Shown in pieces: positions 1-9,038 of a stretch of 64,000 bases of DNA. The stretch covers positions 1-64,000 of the forward strand of contig CAIVDV010000009.1 of NCBI GenBank assembly GCA_903904755.1. The letters run 5' to 3'. Position 1 is the first letter of the stretch; each line of letters opens with the position of its first letter. Both the position numbers and the translations under genes were made by a program. The notes below the pieces were generated by a model. That model ran no database searches, had not been told where the DNA came from, and saw nothing but the letters and a program-made list of their open reading frames with translations. Source of the stretch: an uncultured Acidobacteriaceae bacterium. Lineage in GTDB: Bacteria; Acidobacteriota; Terriglobia; Terriglobales; Acidobacteriaceae.

Positions 1-264
1 GGGCTTCTGGAAACGATAGAACTGCTTTTCGCCGGTTGACTTCTCTTGGACCTCGTAGCCGCCCGCGCGCACAAACTCCCAGAATGCCCGGACAAAGGCG
101 CTATCCAACGCCTCGACAAAGAGAACGATGTCCAGGTCCTTGGTGGCCCTGAATGGGAGGCCGGCGCCGTTCATGGCAATATCGCATGCGGCACCGCCGA
201 TGAGTACATAGCGATCGGCAAAATTCCGGAAGTGCTCGCGAAAGACCTCCAACCCCTTCACCAT
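1..264 (-). CDS. AbiEii-like nucleotidyltransferase, partial (runs off the left edge; absent from the ORF track)
   Basis: Reverse complement from ATG at 264 reads 88 codons without stop: MVKGLEVFREHFRNFADRYVLIGGAACDIAMNGAGLPFRATKDLDIVLFVEALDSAFVRAFWEFVRAGGYEVQEKSTGEKQFYRFQKP. GGAA...R.TKDLDI matches AbiEii/pol-beta-like NTases. Start overlaps the stop of the upstream gene. Confidence 0.85.
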   Translation of the reverse strand, partial: MVKGLEVFREHFRNFADRYVLIGGAACDIAMNGAGLPFRATKDLDIVLFVEALDSAFVRAFWEFVRAGGYEVQEKSTGEKQFYRFQKP

Positions 265-1256
265 TTGAATTTCTCCATCATCTCTTCCAACGCGGTTTCA
301 GTGCGCTCGTCGCGGTCTTCCTTCAGGGAAAGATAGAGCGATAACGGATCGACGATGCCATCTTCGGCGAAGAGCACTGGCGGATACCACCAGACTTCAA
401 CCTCACTGGCATCCGGATCCTGTGCCGGAACCTCATTGATCTTGTGCCGTTGCCGAAGGGCTTTCCAATCATCACGGCTCAGCGCATAGGTCGTGTACTC
501 TGGCGGTGCCAGCATGCTGAATCGCGCCAATGCTGTGAGTCCAGCTCGCATAGCGCCTTCCAAGCCTGAGGCGCGGCGGATAAAAAGCCGCTTGCTCACC
601 GGGCTGCGGAGAAAGGGCAGAGCCTTCTCCCATATCTCTTTTCGGCCTCCAACGAAACGCAGGCAACGCTCCCGGCCGCGGACCGTGACTTCAGCAAGGT
701 TCGCCGCCTCCAACTGGTCAAAGGCGCGGGTCATCGTCATGGCCGAGTATCCCAACCGCGGGGCCATTTCGGCAGGAATCAGCACCTGCCCTGCATCGCG
801 GAGCAACGCATGGAGGACCACAACCTGCGTGGACGGGCTGAAGGTGGGAGCCTCCTCGCGGATTCTGCGGAAGTGCTCGCGCAAATCAATCGCCAGCATG
901 GGCAGGTACATCTGGTTGCCTGGAACAATAAACGGAACCTTATGTTCGATCAACCGCTTCCTGTTGTACGCCGTCACCTGCGCGCGGACATAGATCAGGT
1001 CCGCTTGCTGCCTGGCCTGGAGCATGTCCATGTGCTTGCGTACCGTTGCCGGCGCCTGCTCCTCGGGGTTGGAATCAATGATGAGAAGGGCGCGCAGTCC
1101 GAGCAGTTCCGCCTGCGCGAATTTGTACCTCTCCCTGAGGACGGGCGGCAAATTGCCTGCTCCTCGCCAAGGCGCAGTCTTCACCGTGGCGCCCAGGGCG
1201 TCGTGAACATAGCGCTCGAGTTCCTGGAGTTCGGGTTGCACCTGCGACTCCGCCAC
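258..1256 (-). CDS. AbiEi-like winged-helix antitoxin/regulator
   Basis: ORF 258..1301 trimmed to GTG at 1256 because the predicted promoter (-35 1296-1301, -10 1273-1278) lies inside the longer ORF. Overlaps the downstream NTase start (A-ATGG-TGA). HTH-like central region (YSAMTMTRAFDQLEAANLAEVTVRGRERCLRF). Confidence 0.7.
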   Translation of the reverse strand: MAESQVQPELQELERYVHDALGATVKTAPWRGAGNLPPVLRERYKFAQAELLGLRALLIIDSNPEEQAPATVRKHMDMLQARQQADLIYVRAQVTAYNRKRLIEHKVPFIVPGNQMYLPMLAIDLREHFRRIREEAPTFSPSTQVVVLHALLRDAGQVLIPAEMAPRLGYSAMTMTRAFDQLEAANLAEVTVRGRERCLRFVGGRKEIWEKALPFLRSPVSKRLFIRRASGLEGAMRAGLTALARFSMLAPPEYTTYALSRDDWKALRQRHKINEVPAQDPDASEVEVWWYPPVLFAEDGIVDPLSLYLSLKEDRDERTETALEEMMEKFKW

Positions 1257-1263
1257 AATGGAT

Positions 1264-1301
1264 ATGCACGATAGCATAGCACATGTGATCGTGCATTTCA
1301 A
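1264..1301 (-). promoter_or_regulatory. Promoter with overlapping operator for the AbiE-like operon
   Basis: Minus strand TTGAAA-N17-TATGCT; perfect 9-bp inverted repeat ATGCACGAT (1264-1272) / ATCGTGCAT (1288-1296) flanks the -10. Confidence 0.6.
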
Positions 1302-1453
1302 GTGTTATATTGACAAGCGGCGCACTGCGACACGATCAGCCCATTGGCCGCATGGTGTGCACACACTTTACCCGCAAAATACCGAGGGGTATCTACATAG
1401 GCGGAAGCCGTTGGTCTATGAGATGATTTCGCTTTTGGAGAGTCTCGTTCCGC

Positions 1454-4400
1454 ATGAGCGATTTCAAAGAGGGTCTATACGATCAGCTGGTAACTCGGCA
1501 TGTCCGGGAGTTCCTTGACCTGCAAGCCGCACAAGGACTGAAATCGTCGATCGAAGAGCTTGAAGAGAACGACTACCCAGACTATCTTGCTCGCCACCTC
1601 ATCCGGCAGATCAAGGCTGTCCTTCGATCCGTACCGGCGGAAGATCGCAAGCGAAGACAAATTGAGCTAGCGAATACTCTTTTGGACTTTGCGCGCACAC
1701 AAGAAACCTCCATCGAAACAGATGCCGTCGATCAGGCTGGCCAGGTCCTCCGCGCCATTTACAGTGGTGCGGTCGCTCCGGTGCCGCCGTCCACTCCTCT
1801 TAGCGTTACAAGCCTGTTGATGAATGCGCTCGACGAACCTCGTCTCGGCTTTGAACTTGAACGCGAAATGGCAACCGCGGACCGGGTGCTCATGGTGGTT
1901 AGCTTCGTCCAATGGCGTGGCTGGCAGCGTCTCAAAAGCGCCTTTCATTTGCTCGCCGAACGAAATGTTCCGATCAGGCTGCTGACGACCACCTATATAG
2001 GAGCCACAGATTTCCGCGCAATTGAAGAATTGTCGCGGCTTCCCAACGTTGAATTGCGCATCTCCCTCGATGGCCGCCGGCGCCGTCTGCACGCCAAGGC
2101 CTGGCTCTTTCAGCGGGACAATGGCTTCAGCAGCATCTATGTTGGCTCGGCTAATCTTTCCGGGCCCGCTCTCGAAGATGGAATCGAATGGACCGTCAAG
2201 CTCAGCGAAGTCGAAGCGCCACATATTGTCGAGCGTTTCCGGGGTGCGTTTGATTCCCTTTGGTGCGATGAAGAGTTTGAAACATTCCGGCCCGATGATG
2301 AAGCCTTCTGTCGTCGTGTAAAGCAGTCTCTGGAATATGCGCGGCAGGGTCCCGGTCGCCGGGATTCTGGACCGCCGGTGTTCTTCGATTTGAGGCCGCA
2401 TCCCTATCAGCAAGCTACGCTCGATCAACTTGAAGCTGAGCGAGTCGACAGGGGCCATTTCCGTAATCTGGTGGTCGCCCCAACTGGCACCGGCAAGACG
2501 TTGGTTGCGGCATTCGACTACAACCGCCAACCTTTCATCGGCCCACGGCCACGCTTGCTCTTTCTGGCCCATCGGGAGGAACTCCTGCGCCAGGCACGCG
2601 ACAGATTCCGCCATGTTTTGCGCGACGAATCATTTGGCGAGTTGTTGGGTGGCGGAGAAGAGCCCAGCAGTTTCGACCATCTCTTCGCCACCATTCAGAG
2701 CTTCCGGAGCCGGGGTCTACTCGAATCCCAAGGTGCAGATCACTGGGACTATGTTGTTCTCGATGAGGCCCACCACGTCCCCGCGGACAGTTATCGCGAG
2801 ATCGTCTCTTCTCTGCGGCCACGGATTCTTTTGGGGCTGACGGCAACCCCAGAGCGCATGGACGGCGAGAGCATATTGCCGTGGTTCGACCATCGGATCG
2901 CTGATGAGATGCGCCTCTGGCACGCGATTGAACGCCAGTATCTGGTGCCCTTCGACTACTACGGCGTTCACGATGGCATTGACTTGTCCGGGCTTTCATG
3001 GAGCCGTGGTGCGTATGCCGTCAGCGAACTCGAACAGCACTACCTCGGCAACACTCGCCGCGCGAATCTGATCGTCAAGGAGTTCTGCGAGTTCTATGGT
3101 GACTGGCATTTGGCCCGGGGACTTGGGTTTTGCGTGAGTATCGCACATGCTGAATTCATGGCCGAGTCATTTCGACAGGCGGGAATACCTGCATTGGCCA
3201 TCACCAGTGAATCGCCAGCGGAGGAACGAGCTCAGGCTACGAGCCTGCTGCGCAATCGAGAAGTGAATGTTCTATTCACAGTCGACCTTTACAACGAAGG
3301 CGTCGACATTCCCGAGGCTGATTGCGTGCTCTTTCTCCGGCCGACCGAAAGTTCGACGGTCTTTCTCCAGCAACTGGGGCGCGGGCTTAGGCTGGATACG
3401 GGCAAGACTAGCAGTCTTGTGCTGGATTTCATCGGCAACCAAAGACGTGAGTTCCGCTTTGACCAGAGGTTCCTTGCATTATTTGGTGGAACGAGACAGC
3501 AGGTGATCCGGAAAATCGAGAGCGGAATCACGCGTCTGCCGGGAAATTGCTATTTCCGGCTCGATAAAGAGTCCCGGAAAGTCATCCTGGAGAATCTTAA
3601 AGCACAGTTGCAGGCAAACCGCGCAAGGATGGTCGCAGAGCTCAGAGCGCTCGCGAGCCAACTCGGACGGCGCCCCACTCTGATCGAGTATCTTGCCGAA
3701 ACCCGCTATGAGCTTTCGGATGTTTACAAGCAGTCGATTGGAGGCTGGTATGCCCTTCTCAACGAAGCGCAATTCCTGGCAGAGCCTCCGGCGGAACCCG
3801 ACATAAAGTTAATTAGGCAATTTCGGCACTTATTACATATCGATTCGATCCAACGGCTGCGACTGTACCTAGATCTGCTGAGCGGAACGAGAGTTGGAGC
3901 CGAAACTCTCAGTGTTTCCGAGAGGCGTATGGTGCAGATGCTGACCTTTCGCTTGCTTCAGGGTGAGGCGAAACAGCAAAGGGACGAATGGGAAGCTGGA
4001 TTGACGCGGCTCAGACAGCACGGCGGAGCAAAAGCAGAGTTCAAAGAGCTTTGTGACGCTTTGCTTGATTCAGTGAAACTGCATAGCGACGAAAATCCAA
4101 CGCTGGGTGACTGCCCAGTCTTTCTCCACCGGCAATATACTCGCGATGAAATTCTCGTTGGATTGGGTCTGGCGAAGCTTGTCGGAGCATTCAATACGCA
4201 AACCGGCCGATTTTGGATCGAAGCATTGAATACCGAAGTTTTCTTTGTGACTCTGGACAAATCAGAGAAAACTTTCTCACCATCCACTCGATACGAGGAC
4301 TTCGCGCTGAGTCCGACCCGATTCCATTGGCAATCCCAGAGCACTACGAGCGAGAATTCTCCGACTGGCCAGCGGTATGTTCACCAACAGGAAAACGGTG

Positions 4401-4570
4401 CCAGGTTTCTGCTGTTCGTTCGACCGAAGAGGGAAGACGCATTCTTATTCCTCGGACCTTTGCACTACGTATCTCATTCGGGGAGCCGCCCGATGAGCAT
4501 TTACTGGGACCTGGACTATCCGATGCCTGCCTGGTTCTTCGAGATTTGCGCTTCACTACGGGCAGCTTGA
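1454..4570 (+). CDS. PLD-nuclease / DEAH-box SF2 helicase / DUF3427 C-terminal domain protein
   Basis: PLD motif (RLHAKAWLF...YVGSANLSG), Walker A APTGTGKT, DEAHH, LTATPERMD, QQLGRGLR; C-terminus RYEDFALSPTRFHWQSQS...LGPLHYVSHSGSRPMSIYWDL is DUF3427-like. Confidence 0.9.
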   Translation: MSDFKEGLYDQLVTRHVREFLDLQAAQGLKSSIEELEENDYPDYLARHLIRQIKAVLRSVPAEDRKRRQIELANTLLDFARTQETSIETDAVDQAGQVLRAIYSGAVAPVPPSTPLSVTSLLMNALDEPRLGFELEREMATADRVLMVVSFVQWRGWQRLKSAFHLLAERNVPIRLLTTTYIGATDFRAIEELSRLPNVELRISLDGRRRRLHAKAWLFQRDNGFSSIYVGSANLSGPALEDGIEWTVKLSEVEAPHIVERFRGAFDSLWCDEEFETFRPDDEAFCRRVKQSLEYARQGPGRRDSGPPVFFDLRPHPYQQATLDQLEAERVDRGHFRNLVVAPTGTGKTLVAAFDYNRQPFIGPRPRLLFLAHREELLRQARDRFRHVLRDESFGELLGGGEEPSSFDHLFATIQSFRSRGLLESQGADHWDYVVLDEAHHVPADSYREIVSSLRPRILLGLTATPERMDGESILPWFDHRIADEMRLWHAIERQYLVPFDYYGVHDGIDLSGLSWSRGAYAVSELEQHYLGNTRRANLIVKEFCEFYGDWHLARGLGFCVSIAHAEFMAESFRQAGIPALAITSESPAEERAQATSLLRNREVNVLFTVDLYNEGVDIPEADCVLFLRPTESSTVFLQQLGRGLRLDTGKTSSLVLDFIGNQRREFRFDQRFLALFGGTRQQVIRKIESGITRLPGNCYFRLDKESRKVILENLKAQLQANRARMVAELRALASQLGRRPTLIEYLAETRYELSDVYKQSIGGWYALLNEAQFLAEPPAEPDIKLIRQFRHLLHIDSIQRLRLYLDLLSGTRVGAETLSVSERRMVQMLTFRLLQGEAKQQRDEWEAGLTRLRQHGGAKAEFKELCDALLDSVKLHSDENPTLGDCPVFLHRQYTRDEILVGLGLAKLVGAFNTQTGRFWIEALNTEVFFVTLDKSEKTFSPSTRYEDFALSPTRFHWQSQSTTSENSPTGQRYVHQQENGARFLLFVRPKREDAFLFLGPLHYVSHSGSRPMSIYWDLDYPMPAWFFEICASLRAA

Positions 4571-4583
4571 GAATCCGACCACG

Positions 4584-5240
4584 TCACGCAATTTCGCTGG
4601 AAACGTCGATCTCGACAACCTGCGGCTCATGGACGAGCCGGTAGGCTTCGTCAACCACGGACGCGTTCACGAATTGGGTACCGTTGGCAGTCATTTGCCC
4701 GCGGCCGCCATGAATATGCCCAAAGATATTCAGTCTAGGCCTGATCTGTTCAATCGCTTTTGCCAGTTCCTCGCACCCAAGATGAGGGGTAGAAGAAAGC
4801 GATTTGTCCAGCACTCCGAACGGCGGTCCATGTGTGACCAGGACGTCTGTGCCTTCGGGAATCATCTGCCAATAGCGCCGGATTGCAGCGCCGCGGGCGA
4901 CATTGAATGCCCAATTATTGAATTCGGGCTGAACAGGGGATCCCCAGAACTTCAAACCCAGAAGTTCCGTACCGGAATTTTCAAGATAGATTGCGTTGGA
5001 GAGCAGCTCTTTTGCGGCTCCGGGGTGGCGCTCGAACATCAGATCATGGTTTCCGGCAATAACGACCTTGAATCGGTGTGGCTGCTTGCCTAGCCAATGA
5101 TTGAAATCGACAATCTCCTTCGGCGTGTCGCCGAATGCCATGAAATCCCCTGCATGAATGAGCACATCCCCAGCCGGCACGCTCAATTTGGCGTGCTGGC
5201 CGTGGGTGTCGCTAATGCACACAATGCGGACAGGCGGCAT
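4584..5240 (-). CDS. Calcineurin-like metallophosphoesterase (MPPED/239FB-like)
   Basis: SDTHG, GDF, GNHD, THGPPFG, FGHIHGG motifs. Start is 3 nt after the stop of the upstream HEPN gene. Confidence 0.85.
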   Translation of the reverse strand: MPPVRIVCISDTHGQHAKLSVPAGDVLIHAGDFMAFGDTPKEIVDFNHWLGKQPHRFKVVIAGNHDLMFERHPGAAKELLSNAIYLENSGTELLGLKFWGSPVQPEFNNWAFNVARGAAIRRYWQMIPEGTDVLVTHGPPFGVLDKSLSSTPHLGCEELAKAIEQIRPRLNIFGHIHGGRGQMTANGTQFVNASVVDEAYRLVHEPQVVEIDVSSEIA

Positions 5241-5243
5241 GGA

Positions 5244-5720
5244 TCAACTTTGCTTTGAATCGTCTTTGAGAAGTTCGGGATGGGTTGCCTTCAACCACTC
5301 ATTCACCTGCTCTCGCAAAAGGCCCAAGTCCCTTATGACCTGCGCGAGATCGGTGGGCGAGACGCCGCCCGCCAAATCGTAGCTCGTGGTGTTTCTCTTC
5401 TGCGAATGAGATTTGATCTTGCGCACCCATCTCTCGCGCGCTGTGGCATCCTGAGTCGTCAGGGTATGTTCGAGGCTTTCGATCACCCGCCGGTGGTGCC
5501 CTTGGCCCAGAGAGACACGAAAGCCGCTGGCCCGCAGGCCAATGTTGGCGAGCGTGAGAACGCCGTTGTAGGCCGCCTGAAAGCGAAGGTCGTCGGAGAT
5601 GCCCTCCACTTTGAGGTCCGCCTGCGAACGGTCCACGATGCTGAAGAGGTCCGCAATCTCCTTCGAACTGCTAGGCTCAGCCTTGTACCAACCGAGTTGT
5701 ACTAACTTTTCTAAACTCAT
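5244..5720 (-). CDS. HEPN-like protein (partner of MNT)
   Basis: 158 aa helical protein with KRNTTSYD (RNxxxY-type HEPN signature) and candidate Rx6H stretches; overlaps the 3' end of the MNT gene. Confidence 0.65.
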   Translation of the reverse strand: MSLEKLVQLGWYKAEPSSSKEIADLFSIVDRSQADLKVEGISDDLRFQAAYNGVLTLANIGLRASGFRVSLGQGHHRRVIESLEHTLTTQDATARERWVRKIKSHSQKRNTTSYDLAGGVSPTDLAQVIRDLGLLREQVNEWLKATHPELLKDDSKQS

Positions 5721-6300
5721 CCTCGTCGCCGATCAGAAACACTTTTCTACTCTTCTTCAATGATTGCAAAAAGTGGTTGCCTTCGTGAAGCCGTGCCCTC
5801 ACATCTTCGAGTGAGTATATGGTTGGATTCACGGGACGCCGCAACTGCTTCTCGACGGGACCCACAACGTCCAATACTTCGTCGAGCGTAATCGCACCGA
5901 TCACCATCAGGTCAATGTCGCTCGCGGCTTTCTCCTCGCCGCGGGCAACCGAACCATAAACAAAGGCAACGCTGATACGGGACGAAAGCGGGGCGAGAGC
6001 AGCCTTGAGCATCTGAAATACACCGGTGGTTTTTGCGAGCAAGGCCCGAAGTTCTGGGAATTCCGGATGCTCCTGATTGGCCTGGTAAAACACCTGACTA
6101 CCCACAGCTGAGCGCTTGATCAGTCCTGCGTCGGCGAGTAATGCAAGTTCGCGCTGAACAGTCCCCACGCTCGTCTCGACCTGGCGGGCAATTTGGCGAA
6201 CGAAGAAAGTTTCGTCGGGCGCACCATACAGAAGCGCCAGAACTCTACCTCTGGTCTGGCCAAAGAGCAGATCCCCAACGGACGTGAGAGATGTTCTCAT
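5677..6300 (-). CDS. HTH-nucleotidyltransferase (MNT) fusion, putative antitoxin
   Basis: N-terminal winged helix (TFFVRQIARQVETSVGTVQRELALLADAGLIKR), then VYGSVARGEEKAASDIDLMV (GSx10DxD). Start M18 (6300) chosen because a palindromic operator lies inside the longer ORF. Confidence 0.85.
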   Translation of the reverse strand: MRTSLTSVGDLLFGQTRGRVLALLYGAPDETFFVRQIARQVETSVGTVQRELALLADAGLIKRSAVGSQVFYQANQEHPEFPELRALLAKTTGVFQMLKAALAPLSSRISVAFVYGSVARGEEKAASDIDLMVIGAITLDEVLDVVGPVEKQLRRPVNPTIYSLEDVRARLHEGNHFLQSLKKSRKVFLIGDEDEFRKVSTTRLVQG

Positions 6301-6312
6301 TCCGAGAACAAT

Positions 6313-6331
6313 TGTACTCAAAATGAGTACA
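6313..6331 (-). promoter_or_regulatory. Palindromic operator upstream of the MNT-HEPN operon
   Basis: Perfect inverted repeat TGTACTCA-AAA-TGAGTACA immediately upstream of ATG 6300. Confidence 0.65.
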
Positions 6332-6398
6332 GACTGGCTAGCAGTGCGCACTTATCTCGACAAACACCCCACTGCGCAGCGAAAACTTGGATCGCGTT

Positions 6399-6995
6399 TC
6401 AGATCTCAATTTCCTGGTCGTAGGCCGCGAGGTCAGCGAGTGCCGCCCTGCGTTCGGTCTGGATTTTCGCTTCTCGGGCGACAGCCTTCGGCTGCATCAC
6501 GGCTTGGATTTCGTCAAAGTGCCACGGGCGAAACTCGTGGGTATCAACGCCCACGTCAAGAGAGAGCGCCAGAGGCTCGTCCGGCAGGTTGCCGTGCGAG
6601 TGTCCGTAGAGGTGCCACGCGCCTTGGGCGTGGTGTGGCCACACTCGCATCGCATAATGGCAAAGCACGATTCTCTGCTTCGCTGCGTGGACCTCGGACA
6701 ACAGATTCCATGAAGCAAAGAGATGCTGAAGCTTTCGCGCAGTTCTGTCGTGGTTGCCTTCGATAAAGTGGATTGTCCGGCAGGCCAGCCGCTTTCGATA
6801 GGCGGTCACGCGCTCCGGTCCTCCGAGGCAGAAATCCCCGAGGAAATAGAGAATATCGTTTGGTTTGGCGCAAGCGTTGACACGCTCGCAGATCGCGTTG
6901 TCCATCTCCTCCACGCTCGCAAAGGGACGATTGCAATACCGAATAATGTTGAAGTGGCCGAGATGAAAATCGGCCGTGAACCAGACATCGCGCAT
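6399..6995 (-). CDS. Metallophosphoesterase
   Basis: FTADFHLGH, LGDFCLGG, EGNHDR, CHYAM, LYGHSHGN. Start M13 of ORF 6399..7031 preferred (MRDVWFTADFHLGH). Confidence 0.85.
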   Translation of the reverse strand: MRDVWFTADFHLGHFNIIRYCNRPFASVEEMDNAICERVNACAKPNDILYFLGDFCLGGPERVTAYRKRLACRTIHFIEGNHDRTARKLQHLFASWNLLSEVHAAKQRIVLCHYAMRVWPHHAQGAWHLYGHSHGNLPDEPLALSLDVGVDTHEFRPWHFDEIQAVMQPKAVAREAKIQTERRAALADLAAYDQEIEI

Positions 6996-7336
6996 GGATT
7001 CATTCTCGTTGATCTCAGGGCTCAGCGTCATCGCCTAGCCGAACCCTGATTAGAGGATGCAGGGCACAGATTGTTGATCGAATGGTTTGACACGAGCCGC
7101 TCGACAGTTGAAATCTGTGAGCAATTCATTCACGGGGTTGCGGTCGGCCGCCTTATTCCGCCTTGTTCTTGTTCCCTTCCTCGGGCTTTGGGCTGCGGCG
7201 AGTTTTAAAATGAGCAACTTCCATGAGGTGACCATACGACTTGAGTCGCCCACTATTCGCTTGTCTCCGGAAGAACTTGGCTTGGGGGACCCACCTCGCG
7301 ATTGGGGTTGCGAGCAGAGATCATGTCGAGGAGCGC

Positions 7337-7379
7337 TTGACTATCATGGTAATCATTGGTATCATGGAGATCATGGATG
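7337..7379 (+). promoter_or_regulatory. Promoter embedded in a 4x 9-bp direct repeat, upstream of the RES module
   Basis: TTGACT (7337-7342)-N17-TATCAT (7360-7365). TCAT at 7344, 7353, 7362, 7371: TCATGGTAA/TCATTGGTA/TCATGGAGA/TCATGGATG, exact 9-bp period. Confidence 0.55.
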
Positions 7380-8359
7380 GTGCGGTCATGTCGGAATCTC
7401 TAACAGCTTCTGCAGCCCTCCTTGAGCCTAGCGGCATTCATACGCTCGATGTTCGCCATGCCATGGACAAACTCATTGCAGCGGTCTCTCCCGAGCAAAG
7501 CCATGCCAACGCGGCTTACGGTGTCGTGATCTACCATGCCGCCAAGAGGGTCCCGGCACCCAACATCCTGAGTGCGACCGGTTGGTTCGTCCAAGCCTAT
7601 CTGAAAGGATGGACCGCTCTCTCGAAGATGGAAGTCGGAGTGGTGGGCGCTGGAGAAAAAGGGAACGCTCTTATCGGTGTGCTCGAACACAGCAATGTCC
7701 GCTACATCGTAAAGGTATTCGCGGGCAAGGCAGCGGTGAGCGCTCTAAAAAAAGAAGCGAAGCCATCGCCTGGCGTCTACATCAACACGGCCCATCTCGA
7801 CACGCTTTTGCTTGACGATCTCAGGCTGCCTCACCTTCCCGAGCGATTCCGAAACATGCCTCTCGTCATGCAGGTAGAAGAGAAAGAACAAAAGAACGAT
7901 GAAACGTTGCCCGGATGGGAGAACTTCGTCAAAGCCACCTTCGATGAGATTGCAGCCCAGGAAACGATCGACCGCGATACGGTGGAATGGCGAAGCCAAT
8001 TCATGAAGAACAATCCGAGCTGGACCGCGAAGGATGTTGCGGATCAAAGTACCAGTACTGCGAAGAATCGAGCTGCGCTCGCCTCGCGCTGGGCTCAAGA
8101 AGGAAAGATCTTCGCGGTGAAATACGAGGGGCAGCTCTGGTATCCGCGCTTCCAGTTTCAGGATGGAGAGCCTCTGACCACAATTGGGCAGGTCATCCAG
8201 GCGTATCCGAGCCACGCCAATGGATGGGACTTCGCTTACTTCTTTGCTACTCCCAATGCGAACATCGGAGGGCGGAAGCCTCTCGAACTACTGAAGTCTG
8301 ATCCCCAACGTGTTCTCTCGCTTGCTCGCGCCGCGGCCAGTCCCGCCGATGCCTATTAA
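7373..8359 (+). CDS. Xre/MbcA/ParS-type antitoxin with a long N-terminal extension
   Basis: ORF 7241..8359, start moved to ATG 7373 (or 7388) because of the embedded promoter. C-terminal NGWDFAYFFATPNANIGGRKPLELLKSDPQRVLSLARAA resembles the ParS/MbcA toxin-binding domain; overlaps the RES gene. Confidence 0.7.
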   Translation: MDGAVMSESLTASAALLEPSGIHTLDVRHAMDKLIAAVSPEQSHANAAYGVVIYHAAKRVPAPNILSATGWFVQAYLKGWTALSKMEVGVVGAGEKGNALIGVLEHSNVRYIVKVFAGKAAVSALKKEAKPSPGVYINTAHLDTLLLDDLRLPHLPERFRNMPLVMQVEEKEQKNDETLPGWENFVKATFDEIAAQETIDRDTVEWRSQFMKNNPSWTAKDVADQSTSTAKNRAALASRWAQEGKIFAVKYEGQLWYPRFQFQDGEPLTTIGQVIQAYPSHANGWDFAYFFATPNANIGGRKPLELLKSDPQRVLSLARAAASPADAY

Positions 8360-9038
8360 ATGCCCGCCCGCGCCTGTCGCGGCAAACCCCGCACTCGTCA
8401 TCCAGACCGCGATCCTAAAGGCGGGCTCGGCATTGACGCGCTTTCATAGCAAATCGCGTGCGGGCAATATCTATAACCCGAACACCGGGAAACGCATCGA
8501 GATCGAGGAGGAAGGCGCTCGATTCAATCCGTTTCCTGGGGCTCCGGCTGCCAATGTGCCTACGCTATACGCTGCCGACAACATCACCGCGGCGGCACTC
8601 GAAAGCATCTTCCACGCCGTGAAGCACATTCCATCACCGACCTTCCCTCGGATCGGCCTCAAAGATTCAAGCTATAGCGAGCTCGTGGTCAACGCCGACC
8701 TGGTTGTCGTTGAGTTGACGAACCCTCAGCTGCGCCAACTCGTTATCGCGCGCCGCCGCACCTCCTTGAAGGAGGAAGAACTGATTCACACTCCGCCGAG
8801 CCAATACCCCCACACTCGCACCTGGGCTCGCTTCCTGCACGACAGTCTCCCCTCGCTTCAGGGTCTCTGCTGGCGTCCACGTCTCGGCGGCGCCGGGCTG
8901 GCGTACATGCTCTTCGGGGATCGCTGCGCCCTGGGAGCTCTCACTGTCACCTCCGGTCCGACCGACATCGATTCGGGAAGCGGTTTTGTCAGAGTGTTTG
9001 AGATTGCTCAATCGGCAAACATCAAGATCATCGGGTAG
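8349..9038 (+). CDS. RES-domain toxin (NAD+ phosphorylase/hydrolase family)
   Basis: RFHS...NIYNP...GARFNPFPG...VPTLYAADNITAAALESIFH is RES-like. ATG at 8349 overlaps the antitoxin end; 8310 is an alternative start. Confidence 0.85.
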   Translation: MPIKCPPAPVAANPALVIQTAILKAGSALTRFHSKSRAGNIYNPNTGKRIEIEEEGARFNPFPGAPAANVPTLYAADNITAAALESIFHAVKHIPSPTFPRIGLKDSSYSELVVNADLVVVELTNPQLRQLVIARRRTSLKEEELIHTPPSQYPHTRTWARFLHDSLPSLQGLCWRPRLGGAGLAYMLFGDRCALGALTVTSGPTDIDSGSGFVRVFEIAQSANIKIIG

